This document shows positions 24,340-33,153 of a stretch of DNA of 64,000 nt, in pieces; the first letter of the stretch is position 1; each line of letters starts with the position of its first letter. This DNA is from Kutzneria sp. 744 (lineage in GTDB: Bacteria > Actinomycetota > Actinomycetes > Mycobacteriales > Pseudonocardiaceae). The notes under the pieces are model-generated. The model made no database searches and was not told the origin of the DNA. It saw nothing but the letters and a program-made list of their open reading frames with translations. Position numbers and translations under genes: made by a program. The stretch is taken from NCBI RefSeq assembly GCF_000568255.1, contig NZ_KK037166.1, positions 623,205-687,204 on the forward strand, written 5' to 3'.

Positions 24340-25615
24340 ATGACTGGAACCAGAACCGCGCTCGTGACGCTCGTCAGTGCCCTGTTGATCACCCTCACCG
24401 GCGTTGCCCTCGCTCCACGGGCGGCGGCCGCGTCACTGCTGGAGGTGACCAACTTCGGCAGCAACCCCGGGCGGCATGCGCATGCACGTCTACGTGCCGA
24501 ACTCGCACCCGGCCACACCGGCGGTCGTGGTCGCCATGCACGGTTGCGGCGGCTCCGGACCCGGCTTCTACGCCAGCAGCGAGTTCGCCGCGCTGGCCGA
24601 CCGGTACGGCTTCGTCGTCATCTACCCGAGCGCCGAGCAGCAGGCCGGCTTCGGGAACTGCTTCGACACCTGGTCGGACGCGGCCAAGCACCGCGGCGGC
24701 GGCAGCGACCCGGTCTCCATCGTCTCGATGGTGACCTACGTCGAGCAGCACTACGGCGGCGACCCGAACCGGGTATTCGCCACCGGATCGTCCTCCGGCG
24801 GCATGATGACCAACGAGATGCTCGCCCTCTACCCGGACGTGTTCAAGGCCGGCGCCGCGTTCATGGGCGTGCCCTTCAACTGCTTCGCCAACGCCGCCGA
24901 CTTTCCGCCCGGCAGCAGCAAGTGCACCGGCGGCAGCATGAACCGGACCCCACAGCAGTGGGGCGACGCGGTCCGGCAGGCGTATCCCGGCTACACCGGT
25001 CCCCGGCCGCGAATGCAGCTGTGGCACGGCACCGCCGACCCGCTCGTGCCGTACTCACTGCTGCAGGAGGAAATCGAGCAGTGGACCAACGTGTTCGGGC
25101 TGAGCCAGACACCGACGTCCACGGACAGCCCGCAGTCCGGCTGGGACCGCCGTCGCTACGCCGACTCCGCCGGCGCCGTCCAGGTGGAGGCGTACAGCAT
25201 CCAGGGCGCCGGGCACAGCCTGCCGGCGGCCGGCATGGCGGCCTACGCCGTGGCGTTCTTCGGTCTGACCGGTTCCGGCAATCCGCCACCCGGGTCCGGC
25301 ACCTGTCGCGTCACGGACACGGTGAACGCCTGGAACACCGGTCTGACCGAGAACATCACCATCACGAACACCGGCACCAGCCCGATCAACGGCTGGTCCC
25401 TGGTCTTCACCCTGCCCGACGGACAGGCCATCACATCCGGTTGGAACGCCACCTACTCGCCATCATCGGGCCAGGTGACGGCGCGTGACGCCACACAGAA
25501 CGCGATGATCGCGCCGAACGCCTCGACCACCATCGGCTTCCAGGCCACCCACACCGGCGATACCGGCAAACCCGCTTCGTTCACCCTCAACGGCATGTCC
25601 TGCACCGCCGCCTGA
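24340..25615 (+). pseudogene. CE1-type acetyl xylan/feruloyl esterase-CBM2, broken by a +1 frameshift
   Basis: ATG 24340 begins a Sec signal (ends APRAAAA) followed by LLEVTNFGSNPG. The frame then must shift at the GGG 24469-24471, where one extra G is present, to reach RMHVYVPNSHPA and the rest of the protein (frame of 24476). The catalytic domain is a poly(3-hydroxybutyrate)-depolymerase/CE1 alpha/beta-hydrolase: nucleophile in GSSSGG, Asp in GTADPLVPY, His in GAGHSLP. The C-terminal about 100 residues (CRVTDTVNAWNTGLTENITI onward, ending SFTLNGMSC) are a CBM2. Corrected length is about 424 residues. Translation from 24476 without a signal would be non-secreted. A sequencing error or a recent mutation is possible. 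Confidence 0.75.
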
Positions 25616-25629
25616 ACCGTCCGAGACGC

Positions 25630-25660
25630 GGGGCTGCCGGGCGCACCGCCCGGCAGCCCC
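25630..25660. terminator. Strong hairpin terminator after the CE1 esterase
   Basis: Fourteen-base perfect arms GGGGCTGCCGGGCG (25630-25643) and CGCCCGGCAGCCCC (25647-25660) with a CAC loop start 15 bp after the stop codon. Confidence 0.75.
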
Positions 25661-25746
25661 CTAGCGCGCTCAGCACCGGGTGGTGCCCGCGGCCGGAGGT
25701 CCGGCGCGAGTTGCAAGGGAGACGAACCGGATCGTATCCTCATTCC

Positions 25747-26760
25747 ATGTTCAGGCTCACCGACGGACGGCTGACCTCGCCGGACGGCCGGCCGTTCCGG
25801 TCCATCGGCATCTCGCACGCCGACGACACCAACCTGCGCTACCCGCACAACCGGGAGATCTGGCGCTCGCGGTACGGCGGCTCGCGGCGGCGGTGGCTGC
25901 GGGAGGGGCTCGTGCCGGACCTGCGGGCGTGGGGCTTCACCACCATCGGCTGGACCCCGGAGTACATCAGCGGCACGGGCCTGGGCACCTCGGGCGCGCC
26001 GGTCGACCTGCCGCACTCGGCGGGCATCCCGGGCGAGGCCCTCGCCGACGCCGGCATGCCGTACACGCTGGCGTTGCGGGTGGCGGAAATCGAGAGCTGG
26101 AACGGATATCCGGCCTACCGGGACCCGCGGTCGCGGGATTTCGCCGAGTACTGCGACCACCTGGCCCGGACGACCTGCCGCCCGGACGACCCGTTGCTGC
26201 TGGGGTACTTCCTGGTCGACGGCCCGGCGTGGTCGGGGCATTCGACCGGGGCCGGCTGGGACGGCCCGCTGGAGGACAGCGCCCGCGCCTACTACCGGGT
26301 GGCGACCGAGGCGATCCGCCGGCACGACCCGAACCACCTGATCCTCGGCGATCGCTACGGAACGCGTGCCGGCGCGCCGGATCCGGTGCTCGACGCCATG
26401 ACGGAGCACGTGGACGTGCTGTCCGTGCAGACCTTTCCCGGCCGGGCGGTGGATTCCGCCATGACGACCATCTCCCGCTGGCACGACCGGACCGGGCTGC
26501 CGGTGCTCGTGGCCGACACCGGCAACTGGTGCCCGACCACGATGAGTCCACATCGGACCGGCAGCGAACCCGACCAGGCGGCCCGCGCCGAGGGGTACGA
26601 GCTGCTGGCGACGACGTTCGCCGCCGAGGACTGGATACTCGGCTGGCACTGGTGCGGTTACGTGGAGAATCCCCAGCGGGGCTTCGGTTTGAAGGACCCA
26701 TGGGACGAGCCGTACGCCGAGCTCGTGGAGCGGGTCACGCAGGTGAACCGCCGTGCCTGA
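25747..26760 (+). CDS. Agarase-like (beta/alpha)8 glycoside hydrolase, cytoplasmic
   Basis: This is a 337-residue protein without a signal peptide. It resembles the family commonly annotated 'agarase' in actinobacteria: an N-terminal LTSPDGRPFRSIGISHADDTNL strand, LGYFLVDGPAW, NHLILGDRYGTRAG, VDVLSVQTF and VLVADTGNWCPT are TIM-barrel strands. At the position where GH agarases carry the nucleophile Glu (ITEF-type) this protein has ADTGNW, so the catalytic residues are not evident. ATG 25747. Its stop overlaps the GTG of the following TetR gene, suggesting self-regulation. Substrate specificity is unknown; a periplasmic or cytosolic oligosaccharide is likely. Confidence 0.65.
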   Translation: MFRLTDGRLTSPDGRPFRSIGISHADDTNLRYPHNREIWRSRYGGSRRRWLREGLVPDLRAWGFTTIGWTPEYISGTGLGTSGAPVDLPHSAGIPGEALADAGMPYTLALRVAEIESWNGYPAYRDPRSRDFAEYCDHLARTTCRPDDPLLLGYFLVDGPAWSGHSTGAGWDGPLEDSARAYYRVATEAIRRHDPNHLILGDRYGTRAGAPDPVLDAMTEHVDVLSVQTFPGRAVDSAMTTISRWHDRTGLPVLVADTGNWCPTTMSPHRTGSEPDQAARAEGYELLATTFAAEDWILGWHWCGYVENPQRGFGLKDPWDEPYAELVERVTQVNRRA

Positions 26761-27298
26761 CCAGTCCCGTCGCAATCCCCAGGTGCACCAGGCCGTTCTC
26801 GACGCCACGTGGGAACTTCTCGTGACCGGCGGCTGGTCGGCCGTCAGCGTGGATGCCATCGCCGCGAAGGCCGGCGTCGGCAAGCGCACCATCTACCGCT
26901 GGTGGCCCGGCAAGAACGCCGTGGCCCTGGAGGCCTTCCTCGCCCGAGCCCGCAGCACCCCGCCGCCCGGGTCCCCCGCCAGCCTCGCCGAGACACTCCG
27001 CGCCCATGCCCGGCACTTCGTCGACCTCTACGTCGGCACGAGGCTCGGAGCCCTGCTGTGCGAGCTCCTCGGCGCCGCCCAGAGCGACCCCGACCTCGCC
27101 GCCTCGCTGCGCGAGCACTGGTTCCTGCCCCGCCGTGAACCCCTCCGAGCGTTGATCACCGCCGGCGACCCGGACCTGGTGCTGGACCTGGTCTTCGCAC
27201 CCCTGCACTACCGCCTGCTCACCGGCCACGCCGAGGTGGACCATGCCTTCGCCGACAAGGTCGTGACGGCAGCGCTACTGGCACATCCAGCCGGGTAG
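26753..27298 (+). CDS. TetR-family regulator coupled to the glycosidase
   Basis: This 181-residue protein has the N-terminal TetR helix-turn-helix (AVLDATWELLVTGGWSAVSVDAIAAKAGVGKRTIYRWWPGKNAVALEA) and a short C-terminal ligand domain with a conserved Leu/Ala-rich dimer helix. The GTG start at 26753 lies within the upstream gene's last codons. Overlap with the glycosidase gene implies that it responds to the same substrate or controls that operon. Confidence 0.85.
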   Translation: MPDQSRRNPQVHQAVLDATWELLVTGGWSAVSVDAIAAKAGVGKRTIYRWWPGKNAVALEAFLARARSTPPPGSPASLAETLRAHARHFVDLYVGTRLGALLCELLGAAQSDPDLAASLREHWFLPRREPLRALITAGDPDLVLDLVFAPLHYRLLTGHAEVDHAFADKVVTAALLAHPAG

Positions 27299-27408
27299 GC
27301 GCACCCGGCACAGGGGGAATGTTCGCCTCCGGCAGCGGGATACCGTGCCCTTCAGTGATCAGATGGTGTTTCCCGCAGACGCCGCCAGCACGCCCATGCG
27401 AGCGGTTG

Positions 27409-28380
27409 TCACGGATCGATGATCTCCACGACACCGTCGGCGGCCCCGGCGACGAAAACCCGGCCCGTGCCGCTGTCCACCGCGACCGTGTTGGGCTGGC
27501 GGACCGTCGGAAACCGGGCCCCGATCTTCAACTGCGCGCCGGCCAAGTCGACGCCGACGACCTCGTTGGCGCCGGTCAGCGTGACCCACATCCGGTCACG
27601 GGCCCGGTCGAAAGCCGCGCCATACGGGGTGCCAGGCAACAAAAGCGAGCCAGCCGGCTTGAGATCCTTGAAGGCCAACAGGGCGTTGCCCCGCGTGTCC
27701 ACGACAACAAAACGGCCCTCGTTGTCGGCGACGATGTGGGTGGGGCCGTTGCCGGCCGGCACGGAGCCGAGCTGCGTGAGCTTGTCGGCGTCGTAGGCCG
27801 TCAACGTCGCGTCACGGACGTCGACCATAGCCACGGTGTCGCCGATCGTCTCGATGCCGCCAGGCTGCTCAGGCATCGTGAACGTCTGCACGACCTTGCC
27901 GCCGCGCACAGCCACGACGCTGTGGCCGTGCTCGTTGGAAACGAACACGGTGCCGTTGGCGGCCGCGGTCGCGTCGTGCGGAAAGGTACCGACCGACACG
28001 CTCGCGGTGATGTCGCCGCCGGGCAGCGCGACCTCGATCAGCCGCCCCGACCCCTCGTCCGGGACCAGCACCGGACCACCCTGGGCCTTCAGCTGAAGGT
28101 GCCGCAGCTGGCCCGGCAGCGATGTCCGGTGCACGACGTCGCCGCTGTTCGCGTCCAGCAGGACCAGCTCGTACGGATTCCTGGTGGCCACCGCCACCAC
28201 GTGGGTCGTCGCATCGGCCACGATGCCCTCGGCCTGGTCGCCGACGTGCACGATGCGGCCGGCCGGTGGTCGGTCGGTAGTGGGCGCGGCGGCGGGCTCC
28301 GCGGCCGGCGGCCGTTCGCCCGGCGTCGAGCAGCCGGCGAGCAGCAGAGTCACGGCAAGTCCGGCCACCACGCGTCGCAT
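27409..28380 (-). CDS. YncE-like beta-propeller lipoprotein
   Basis: This is a 323-residue protein with a lipobox (LLLAGC, Cys near 18) after a short signal from ATG 28380, then a proline/alanine-rich linker and repeated units such as GTVFVSNEHGHSVVAV and GRFVVVDTRGNALLAF that form a seven-bladed propeller. YncE/YVTN-type propellers bind sugars, metals or peptides in the cell envelope; no active site is visible. It lies next to the cell-wall island and is probably an envelope ligand-binding or scaffold protein. Confidence 0.75.
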   Translation of the reverse strand: MRRVVAGLAVTLLLAGCSTPGERPPAAEPAAAPTTDRPPAGRIVHVGDQAEGIVADATTHVVAVATRNPYELVLLDANSGDVVHRTSLPGQLRHLQLKAQGGPVLVPDEGSGRLIEVALPGGDITASVSVGTFPHDATAAANGTVFVSNEHGHSVVAVRGGKVVQTFTMPEQPGGIETIGDTVAMVDVRDATLTAYDADKLTQLGSVPAGNGPTHIVADNEGRFVVVDTRGNALLAFKDLKPAGSLLLPGTPYGAAFDRARDRMWVTLTGANEVVGVDLAGAQLKIGARFPTVRQPNTVAVDSGTGRVFVAGAADGVVEIIDP

Positions 28381-28543
28381 CCCGCCACCCTGCCCTCTCC
28401 GGCGGTGGATCAGCCAAACGGGTAAGCAATCGGTAATGGTTGGAATGGGCCGGTTCCGGCCGAGGCGCCCGGCGCTCGTGGTTCGACGAGCACCGAGCGC
28501 TCGGCTCTCGACAATCACCTCCCTGTGTCCGACGCGACTCCGC

Positions 28544-29617
28544 TCAGCACTTGCGGCCGTTGTTGACGCAGCTCACCACGCCGTTCATCTGGGCAGCGGT
28601 CATCACGTTCTCCCAGTCGCCGTGGTCGGTCGACGGGCTGTGAAACTGTCCGGCGAAGCCGTCCACGGCGAACAACGAACCGGCCGGCACCGGATACACC
28701 AACTGGTACTCAAGCTGTGGCACGGCCCTCGTCGACTTCGGGCAGGTGCCGTTGGCCTTGGGAAAAACGAGATGCGCGCGGTGATCGACCGAATCCAGGT
28801 TCTTGCCGTCCCAGCAGTTGGGGAAGTCGATGATCCGCTCGACCTGGCTGTTCCGCGGGCAGACCGGGTACTTCTGGGTGACACGGTTGGTGAAGCCGGT
28901 GCACGTCCAGGTCGGCCGGGCGTTGGCCGGCCCGTTGGTGGCGGCCTTGGCGTCACCCGTGATGGAGCGCAGGAACTGCGGCGCCGGCGACACTCTGCTC
29001 GCGCCGCCGCTGCCGAACCGGATGGTCACCGATGCCGGCTCGATCACCCGGCCGATATTGCCGGGAGCGTCGGCGGTCTGCTGGTTGTCGACCGTGCCGT
29101 TGGCCTCCTTCTGGATCCGGAGCACCGGCCAGTAGAAGGTCGACTTGTCGCCGTTGGCGCAGGTCGTGCCGCCCGCGGCCAGGCTGCGGTCGGTGGAGCG
29201 GGCCGTCGTGGTGCGGTTGCCGACGTAGTCGTGCACGTGTGCGGCCCCGTGATCCACGCCCGGTGTCACGATGAAGTTGTCGGAGTTGTGATGGTTGTTC
29301 TGATCGGTGCCGCAGTTCTCGGTGAGGGTGCCGGCAGCGCCGCTCACGGCCGTGGAACGGTTGGGGGCGACCTTGGTGATGTCGATGAAGTCCTTGGCGA
29401 AGGGGCCGGCCTTGCCGGCCGCGGACGTCGCGTTGGCGGCGAGCTGGGACAGCACGCCGGCCATCTGGGGCGAATCGGCGTCGGTGGCGGCGTGGGCGTC
29501 ACCGAGTTGGGCCGCGACGCCGACCCCGACGGCCGAACCCGCGGCGAGCACGAGACCGCCGATCACCGCGGTCAGCCGAATACCGCGCGGCCATGGAGTT
29601 CTGAGTCCTGCGAACAC
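28544..29617 (-). CDS. DUF1996 secreted protein
   Basis: This is a 357-residue precursor with a hydrophobic N-terminal signal (IRLTAVIGGLVLAAGSAVGVGVAA) and a DUF1996 domain: the histidine-rich TDQNNHHNSDNF, GVDHGAAHVHDYVGN, then RIIDFPNCWDGKNLDSVDHRAHLVFP and a final GDWENVM/CVNNGRKC. DUF1996 is common in cellulolytic fungi and actinomycetes, with function not established. GTG 29617 has GAGGTGAGAA upstream. Its position next to the CAZyme genes is suggestive but not proof of a cell-wall role. Confidence 0.8.
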   Translation of the reverse strand: MFAGLRTPWPRGIRLTAVIGGLVLAAGSAVGVGVAAQLGDAHAATDADSPQMAGVLSQLAANATSAAGKAGPFAKDFIDITKVAPNRSTAVSGAAGTLTENCGTDQNNHHNSDNFIVTPGVDHGAAHVHDYVGNRTTTARSTDRSLAAGGTTCANGDKSTFYWPVLRIQKEANGTVDNQQTADAPGNIGRVIEPASVTIRFGSGGASRVSPAPQFLRSITGDAKAATNGPANARPTWTCTGFTNRVTQKYPVCPRNSQVERIIDFPNCWDGKNLDSVDHRAHLVFPKANGTCPKSTRAVPQLEYQLVYPVPAGSLFAVDGFAGQFHSPSTDHGDWENVMTAAQMNGVVSCVNNGRKC

Positions 29618-30126
29618 TGATTCTCACCTCGTCCTGCGAAGTTCGACGCCCGCCTCGACCGCCGGGGCCGACGCCGGGCATCGTCGTCGAGAAATAGGGA
29701 TATGCGATCCACGTTTGGATCAGCAATAGCCACTAAGGACTACCGCACAGAAGGAACGGTAGCGCCTAAGCCGACGACACGGGCAACCATAACCAAACCC
29801 GTAACACTTCTTTCCAGATCATTACGAGCACACAAAGGGCGAACCGTAATCGGCTCCACCGCGTAAGCGGAAACGCCGAAACATTCGAGAAGACATCAGA
29901 ATCCGTCATGAGGTCGGCCACGTGACCAATCAACGTACGACCGGAGTCGGGTTTATCCGTCCACGCGATGGTGTCGGACACGCGCGACGTCACGGGTCGA
30001 CCAGGTCAGTCGAACCCGGCGCTGAAAGCCGGCCCGGGGCGGCTCATGACCGCACTCCGTGACCGGCTCTCAGCGGGGATCTCGGCTGTCGGACACGATG
30101 TCCGGGTGCGCCGGCTGCGGCAGGCG
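29618..30126. other. Intergenic region between DUF1996 and the CBM13 hydrolase
   Basis: About 500 bp with no protein-coding signal. It holds the DUF1996 promoter (minus strand) and the 3' end of the hydrolase unit. The AT-richer part near 29690-29930 is the least GC-rich stretch in the neighbourhood. A stem CCGGC/GCCGG near 30009-30025 is a weak terminator candidate. Confidence 0.4.
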
Positions 30127-31458
30127 TCAGCCGAGATGCCACTGCTGGTTGCCGCCGCCGTTGCAGGTCCACAGTTCGACCGGCGCGCCCTCGGCGGTGG
30201 AGCCGCCGGTGACATCCAGGCACAGCCCGGACTGCGCACTGGTGACGGTGCCGTTGGAATTGACGTTCCAGTGCTGGTTGGCCTGGCCGTTGCAGGACCA
30301 GACGATCGCCTTGGTGCCGGGACTGCCGCCCTGGCCGCTGGCGTCCAGGCACAGCGTGGCACCGGCCGTCGTGACGGTCAGCTGGTCGGTGGCGGTCCGC
30401 GTCCAGGTCTGCCGCGCCTGCCCGTCGCACGTGCCGATGGTCAGCTGCGTGCCCGGTGTGCCGGACGACGGTGCGGCAAGGCACTTGGCCGCGCCCACGG
30501 CGTGCAGCGCGCCGGTGTTCCCGCCGCCGCCCGGTCCGCTGCCGCCGGGCACGTACGGGCACTTCGGGACGTACATCGACAGGGAGCTGGGATCGGGCGG
30601 CGCCGGGCACAGGAACGGCACGTACCGGGTGTCGTTGTCCAGGAAGGTTTTCAGCCAGGGGATCAGCAGTTTCGTCTCGACGTTGTTGGGGCGCGTGTAG
30701 TAGACGTGGTCGGCGCCGGCGATCTGGGCGAAGGCGCTCTGGGTCGAGGCGGGCATGGTGGCGTAGAGGCCGCTGAGGTAGGACGGCGTGACGACGCTGT
30801 CGTTCTGGCCGCCGATCACCATCGTCGGCACCGTGTCCGTGGCCAGCGACAGGTTTCCGACCGGCGAGCCGGGCGCGAGGCCGACCGCGGCCTTCAGCGT
30901 GGGCTGCCGCTGCGCCGCGAGCATCGCCCCGGCACCACCCGCGGAATGGCCGAGCACCGACAGCCGGTTCGGGTCGACCCGATCGCGCACCGGGCTCTGC
31001 GTGGTCAGATAGTTCAACGCGGACAACAGTTCCGTGCCGCGGGCGTCGGCGCTGTCGGTGCGGGTGGTCGTCTCCACGCCGATCACCACGAACCCGAACG
31101 AGGCCAACCACGGCCCCATCCATGCTTCCTCGTTGGCGAACAGCGCGGAATAGCCGGGCACGATCGCCAGCGCACCCCAGGTGCCCAGGCTGGTGTCGGT
31201 CGGGTAATACACCATTCCGCCGTTGAACCCGTAGCCCGCCGGCACGCTCGCCGACGCCGTCGCGAACGGCCCGGTCCTGGCCTCGATCATCGCCACCGTC
31301 GGATCGGGGCCGCGCTGGTACGGATTGCCGGCCGTGACGTCCCGTGCCTGGGCGAGGGCGGGCCGCGCCGCGAGCACGCCCGCGGCCAGTGTGGTCGCCA
31401 CGGCCAGGACGGCCACGACGATCGCGGTCACCCGGCTCGTCTTCCTGCTTCGTCGCAT
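30127..31458 (-). CDS. Polyester-hydrolase/cutinase-like alpha/beta hydrolase with CBM13 (ricin-type) domain
   Basis: This is a 443-residue secreted protein (signal from ATG 31458 ending PALAQA). The catalytic domain, residues about 45-290, aligns in order with the actinobacterial polyester hydrolases/cutinases (TfCut2 type): YYPTDTSLGTWGALAIVPGY, WLASFGFVVIGVET, VDPNRLSVLGHSAGG, VPTMVIGGQND, and PWLKTFLDNDTRY with FLCP at the end. The triad is Ser172, Asp220, His251, with oxyanion Tyr103. The methionine next to the nucleophile (GHSMG) is Ala here and the aromatic clamp Trp is Gly, unlike characterised PET hydrolases. A linker with prolines leads to a C-terminal ricin-type lectin (CBM13, about 310-443: CLDASGQGG and QHWNV repeats). 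GGAGG lies six bases before the start. Confidence 0.85.
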   Translation of the reverse strand: MRRSRKTSRVTAIVVAVLAVATTLAAGVLAARPALAQARDVTAGNPYQRGPDPTVAMIEARTGPFATASASVPAGYGFNGGMVYYPTDTSLGTWGALAIVPGYSALFANEEAWMGPWLASFGFVVIGVETTTRTDSADARGTELLSALNYLTTQSPVRDRVDPNRLSVLGHSAGGAGAMLAAQRQPTLKAAVGLAPGSPVGNLSLATDTVPTMVIGGQNDSVVTPSYLSGLYATMPASTQSAFAQIAGADHVYYTRPNNVETKLLIPWLKTFLDNDTRYVPFLCPAPPDPSSLSMYVPKCPYVPGGSGPGGGGNTGALHAVGAAKCLAAPSSGTPGTQLTIGTCDGQARQTWTRTATDQLTVTTAGATLCLDASGQGGSPGTKAIVWSCNGQANQHWNVNSNGTVTSAQSGLCLDVTGGSTAEGAPVELWTCNGGGNQQWHLG

Positions 31459-31627
31459 GATCGCCTCCACCGCCGCGGACATTCCCCCGAGCGTGACAAG
31501 CCGCCTGCGCGACATCAACGACGCCGGCCGACGGCGCGAATCGCCGCCGCCGAATCGCCGCTGGCCACTCGCCGGTTTCGATCCGTTCGACGCGGCCGCC
31601 ATCGCCCCGGTCACCGGCGTCGTTCCG

Positions 31628-31636
31628 GAAAGTTTC
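31628..31636. promoter_or_regulatory. GAAASTTTC operator between hydrolase and expansin genes
   Basis: GAAAGTTTC with flanks CCGGAAAGTTTCATCGG stands in the 283-bp divergent region between the CBM13 hydrolase and the expansin gene. The same core (or its complement GAAACTTTC) recurs at 36670 and 46586, always in divergent cell-wall-enzyme promoters. It resembles the CGAAA-N-TTTCG palindromes reported in streptomycete xylanase promoters. Confidence 0.5.
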
Positions 31637-31741
31637 ATCGGTGAGCCGGGATTCTTCGTGGCGACGGCGCCCTGCCGTTGACATCCGTCGGAGCCGCGCC
31701 GCGCAATGAACGCCGACGAGCAACGTTCGGAAGGGGTGATC

Positions 31742-33061
31742 ATGGGCAGGTCGCGCGGGACCAGACTCGTGCTCGGCGCGAGGGTGCTGGCGGCGACGGC
31801 GTTCGCGGCCGTCGTCGGACTGCTGCTGTTCCAGACACCCGCCGCCGCGCTCGACGTCGCCGGCACGCCGTCGCCGGTCACCGGCAACGCCACCTACTTC
31901 AGCGGACTCGGCGCGCCGTACGGCGGTTGCGGGATGCCGCAGGCCAACCTGGACAGCCAGGACTTCGTGGCGCTCAACGTGTTCAACACGCCCGGCGACT
32001 ACGCCACGCACCCGCGCCCGGTGCCGGCGTCGCAGTCCGGCATCCTGGGCATGTTCGACAACGGCCTCAACTGCGACCGGTACGTCCAGGTCACGATCGG
32101 CGACTACTGCACCGGCACCAACGACGGCGCGCAGAGCCAACCGTTCTGCCGCAACGGCTCCTGGGTCGGCGACCGGTACAACGGGGCCACGCTGACGATG
32201 CTGGTCGCGGACAGCTGCGCCGACTCCAACGCGTGGTGCCGCGACGATCCGCACCACCTGGACCTGCACCAGGACTCGCTGAGCCGGTTCGTGTCGAACG
32301 GCGCCCCGGTCGGCAGCGGGCTGGCCGACCACTGGAACAACCGGCACATCTCTTGGCAGTTCGTGCCGACGCCGAACTACACCGGCGACATCCAGATCGG
32401 TTTTCTGCAGGGCGCGCAGACCTGGTGGGGCGCGACCGCGATCTCCCACCTGCCCAACGGCATCCACGGCGTGCAGTACTACGCCAACGGCGCGTGGACC
32501 AACGCCGTGATGGACGGTGACATGGGGCAGGCGTACGTCCTGTCCCCCACCACCTCCGGCGGCAGCCAGTTCCAGATCCGTGTGCTGGACGCCGACGACA
32601 CGCTGGTCAACAACGGCCGGGTGTACACGTTCTCGCTGCCGGCATCCTGCTCCGGGCAGTGTTCCGCACCGTACACACAGGTCAGCTACACCACCGGCGA
32701 CGGCGGCGGTGGTGGCACCACGACGACCACGCCCCCACCCTCGTCCACCACGCCGCCGCCCGGCGGTTGCACGGCGACCGAGTCGATCACCAGCACCTGG
32801 TCCGGCGGTTTCCAGGCGAGCGTCACCGTCACCAACACCGGGACGACGCCGACCACGTCCTGGACCGTCGACGGCGCCTTCCCCGGCAGCCAGACCCTCG
32901 TCAACTCGTGGAACGCCACCGTCACCCAGTCCGGTGCGCGGCTGAGCGCCAGGAACGCCGGCTACAACGGCACGATCGCGGCCGGCGGCAGCACGAGCTG
33001 GGGCATGACCGTCAACGGCGCCGATCAGGCGCTGACCAACCTGACGTGCCGGGCGGCCTGA
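31742..33061 (+). CDS. Expansin-like protein (EXLX) with CBM2
   Basis: This is a 439-residue secreted protein (signal ending AAALDVA). The N-terminal domain has the RlpA/double-psi beta-barrel features of expansins: TYFSGLGAPYGGCG, FVALNVFN, YVQVTIGDYC and the TLTMLVADSCADSNAWC...HHLDLHQD motif with its Asp/His. The second module (GAQTWWGATAISHL...VYTFSLPASC) is the carbohydrate-binding D2-like domain. A Thr/Pro linker (TTTTTPPP) leads to a CBM2 (CTATESITSTWSGGF to LTCRAA). Expansins loosen cellulose/xyloglucan networks without hydrolysis. ATG 31742 has GGAAGGGG upstream. Confidence 0.85.
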   Translation: MGRSRGTRLVLGARVLAATAFAAVVGLLLFQTPAAALDVAGTPSPVTGNATYFSGLGAPYGGCGMPQANLDSQDFVALNVFNTPGDYATHPRPVPASQSGILGMFDNGLNCDRYVQVTIGDYCTGTNDGAQSQPFCRNGSWVGDRYNGATLTMLVADSCADSNAWCRDDPHHLDLHQDSLSRFVSNGAPVGSGLADHWNNRHISWQFVPTPNYTGDIQIGFLQGAQTWWGATAISHLPNGIHGVQYYANGAWTNAVMDGDMGQAYVLSPTTSGGSQFQIRVLDADDTLVNNGRVYTFSLPASCSGQCSAPYTQVSYTTGDGGGGGTTTTTPPPSSTTPPPGGCTATESITSTWSGGFQASVTVTNTGTTPTTSWTVDGAFPGSQTLVNSWNATVTQSGARLSARNAGYNGTIAAGGSTSWGMTVNGADQALTNLTCRAA

Positions 33062-33112
33062 GTCCCGTCCGGCGCCCGAACGTTGTCCGAACGAAGCCGG
33101 TCGGGGTATACA

Positions 33113-33126
33113 TGGAAGCGCTCCCA
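33113..33126. promoter_or_regulatory. CebR/CelR-type operator before GH26
   Basis: TGGAAGCGCTCCCA, one base-pair off the palindrome TGGGAGCGCTCCCA, the operator of cellobiose-responsive LacI repressors CebR (Streptomyces) and CelR (Thermobifida). It lies 28 bp before ATG 33154. Confidence 0.8.
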
Positions 33127-33153
33127 CAGCCGTCCCCGAGCAACGGAGATCCG

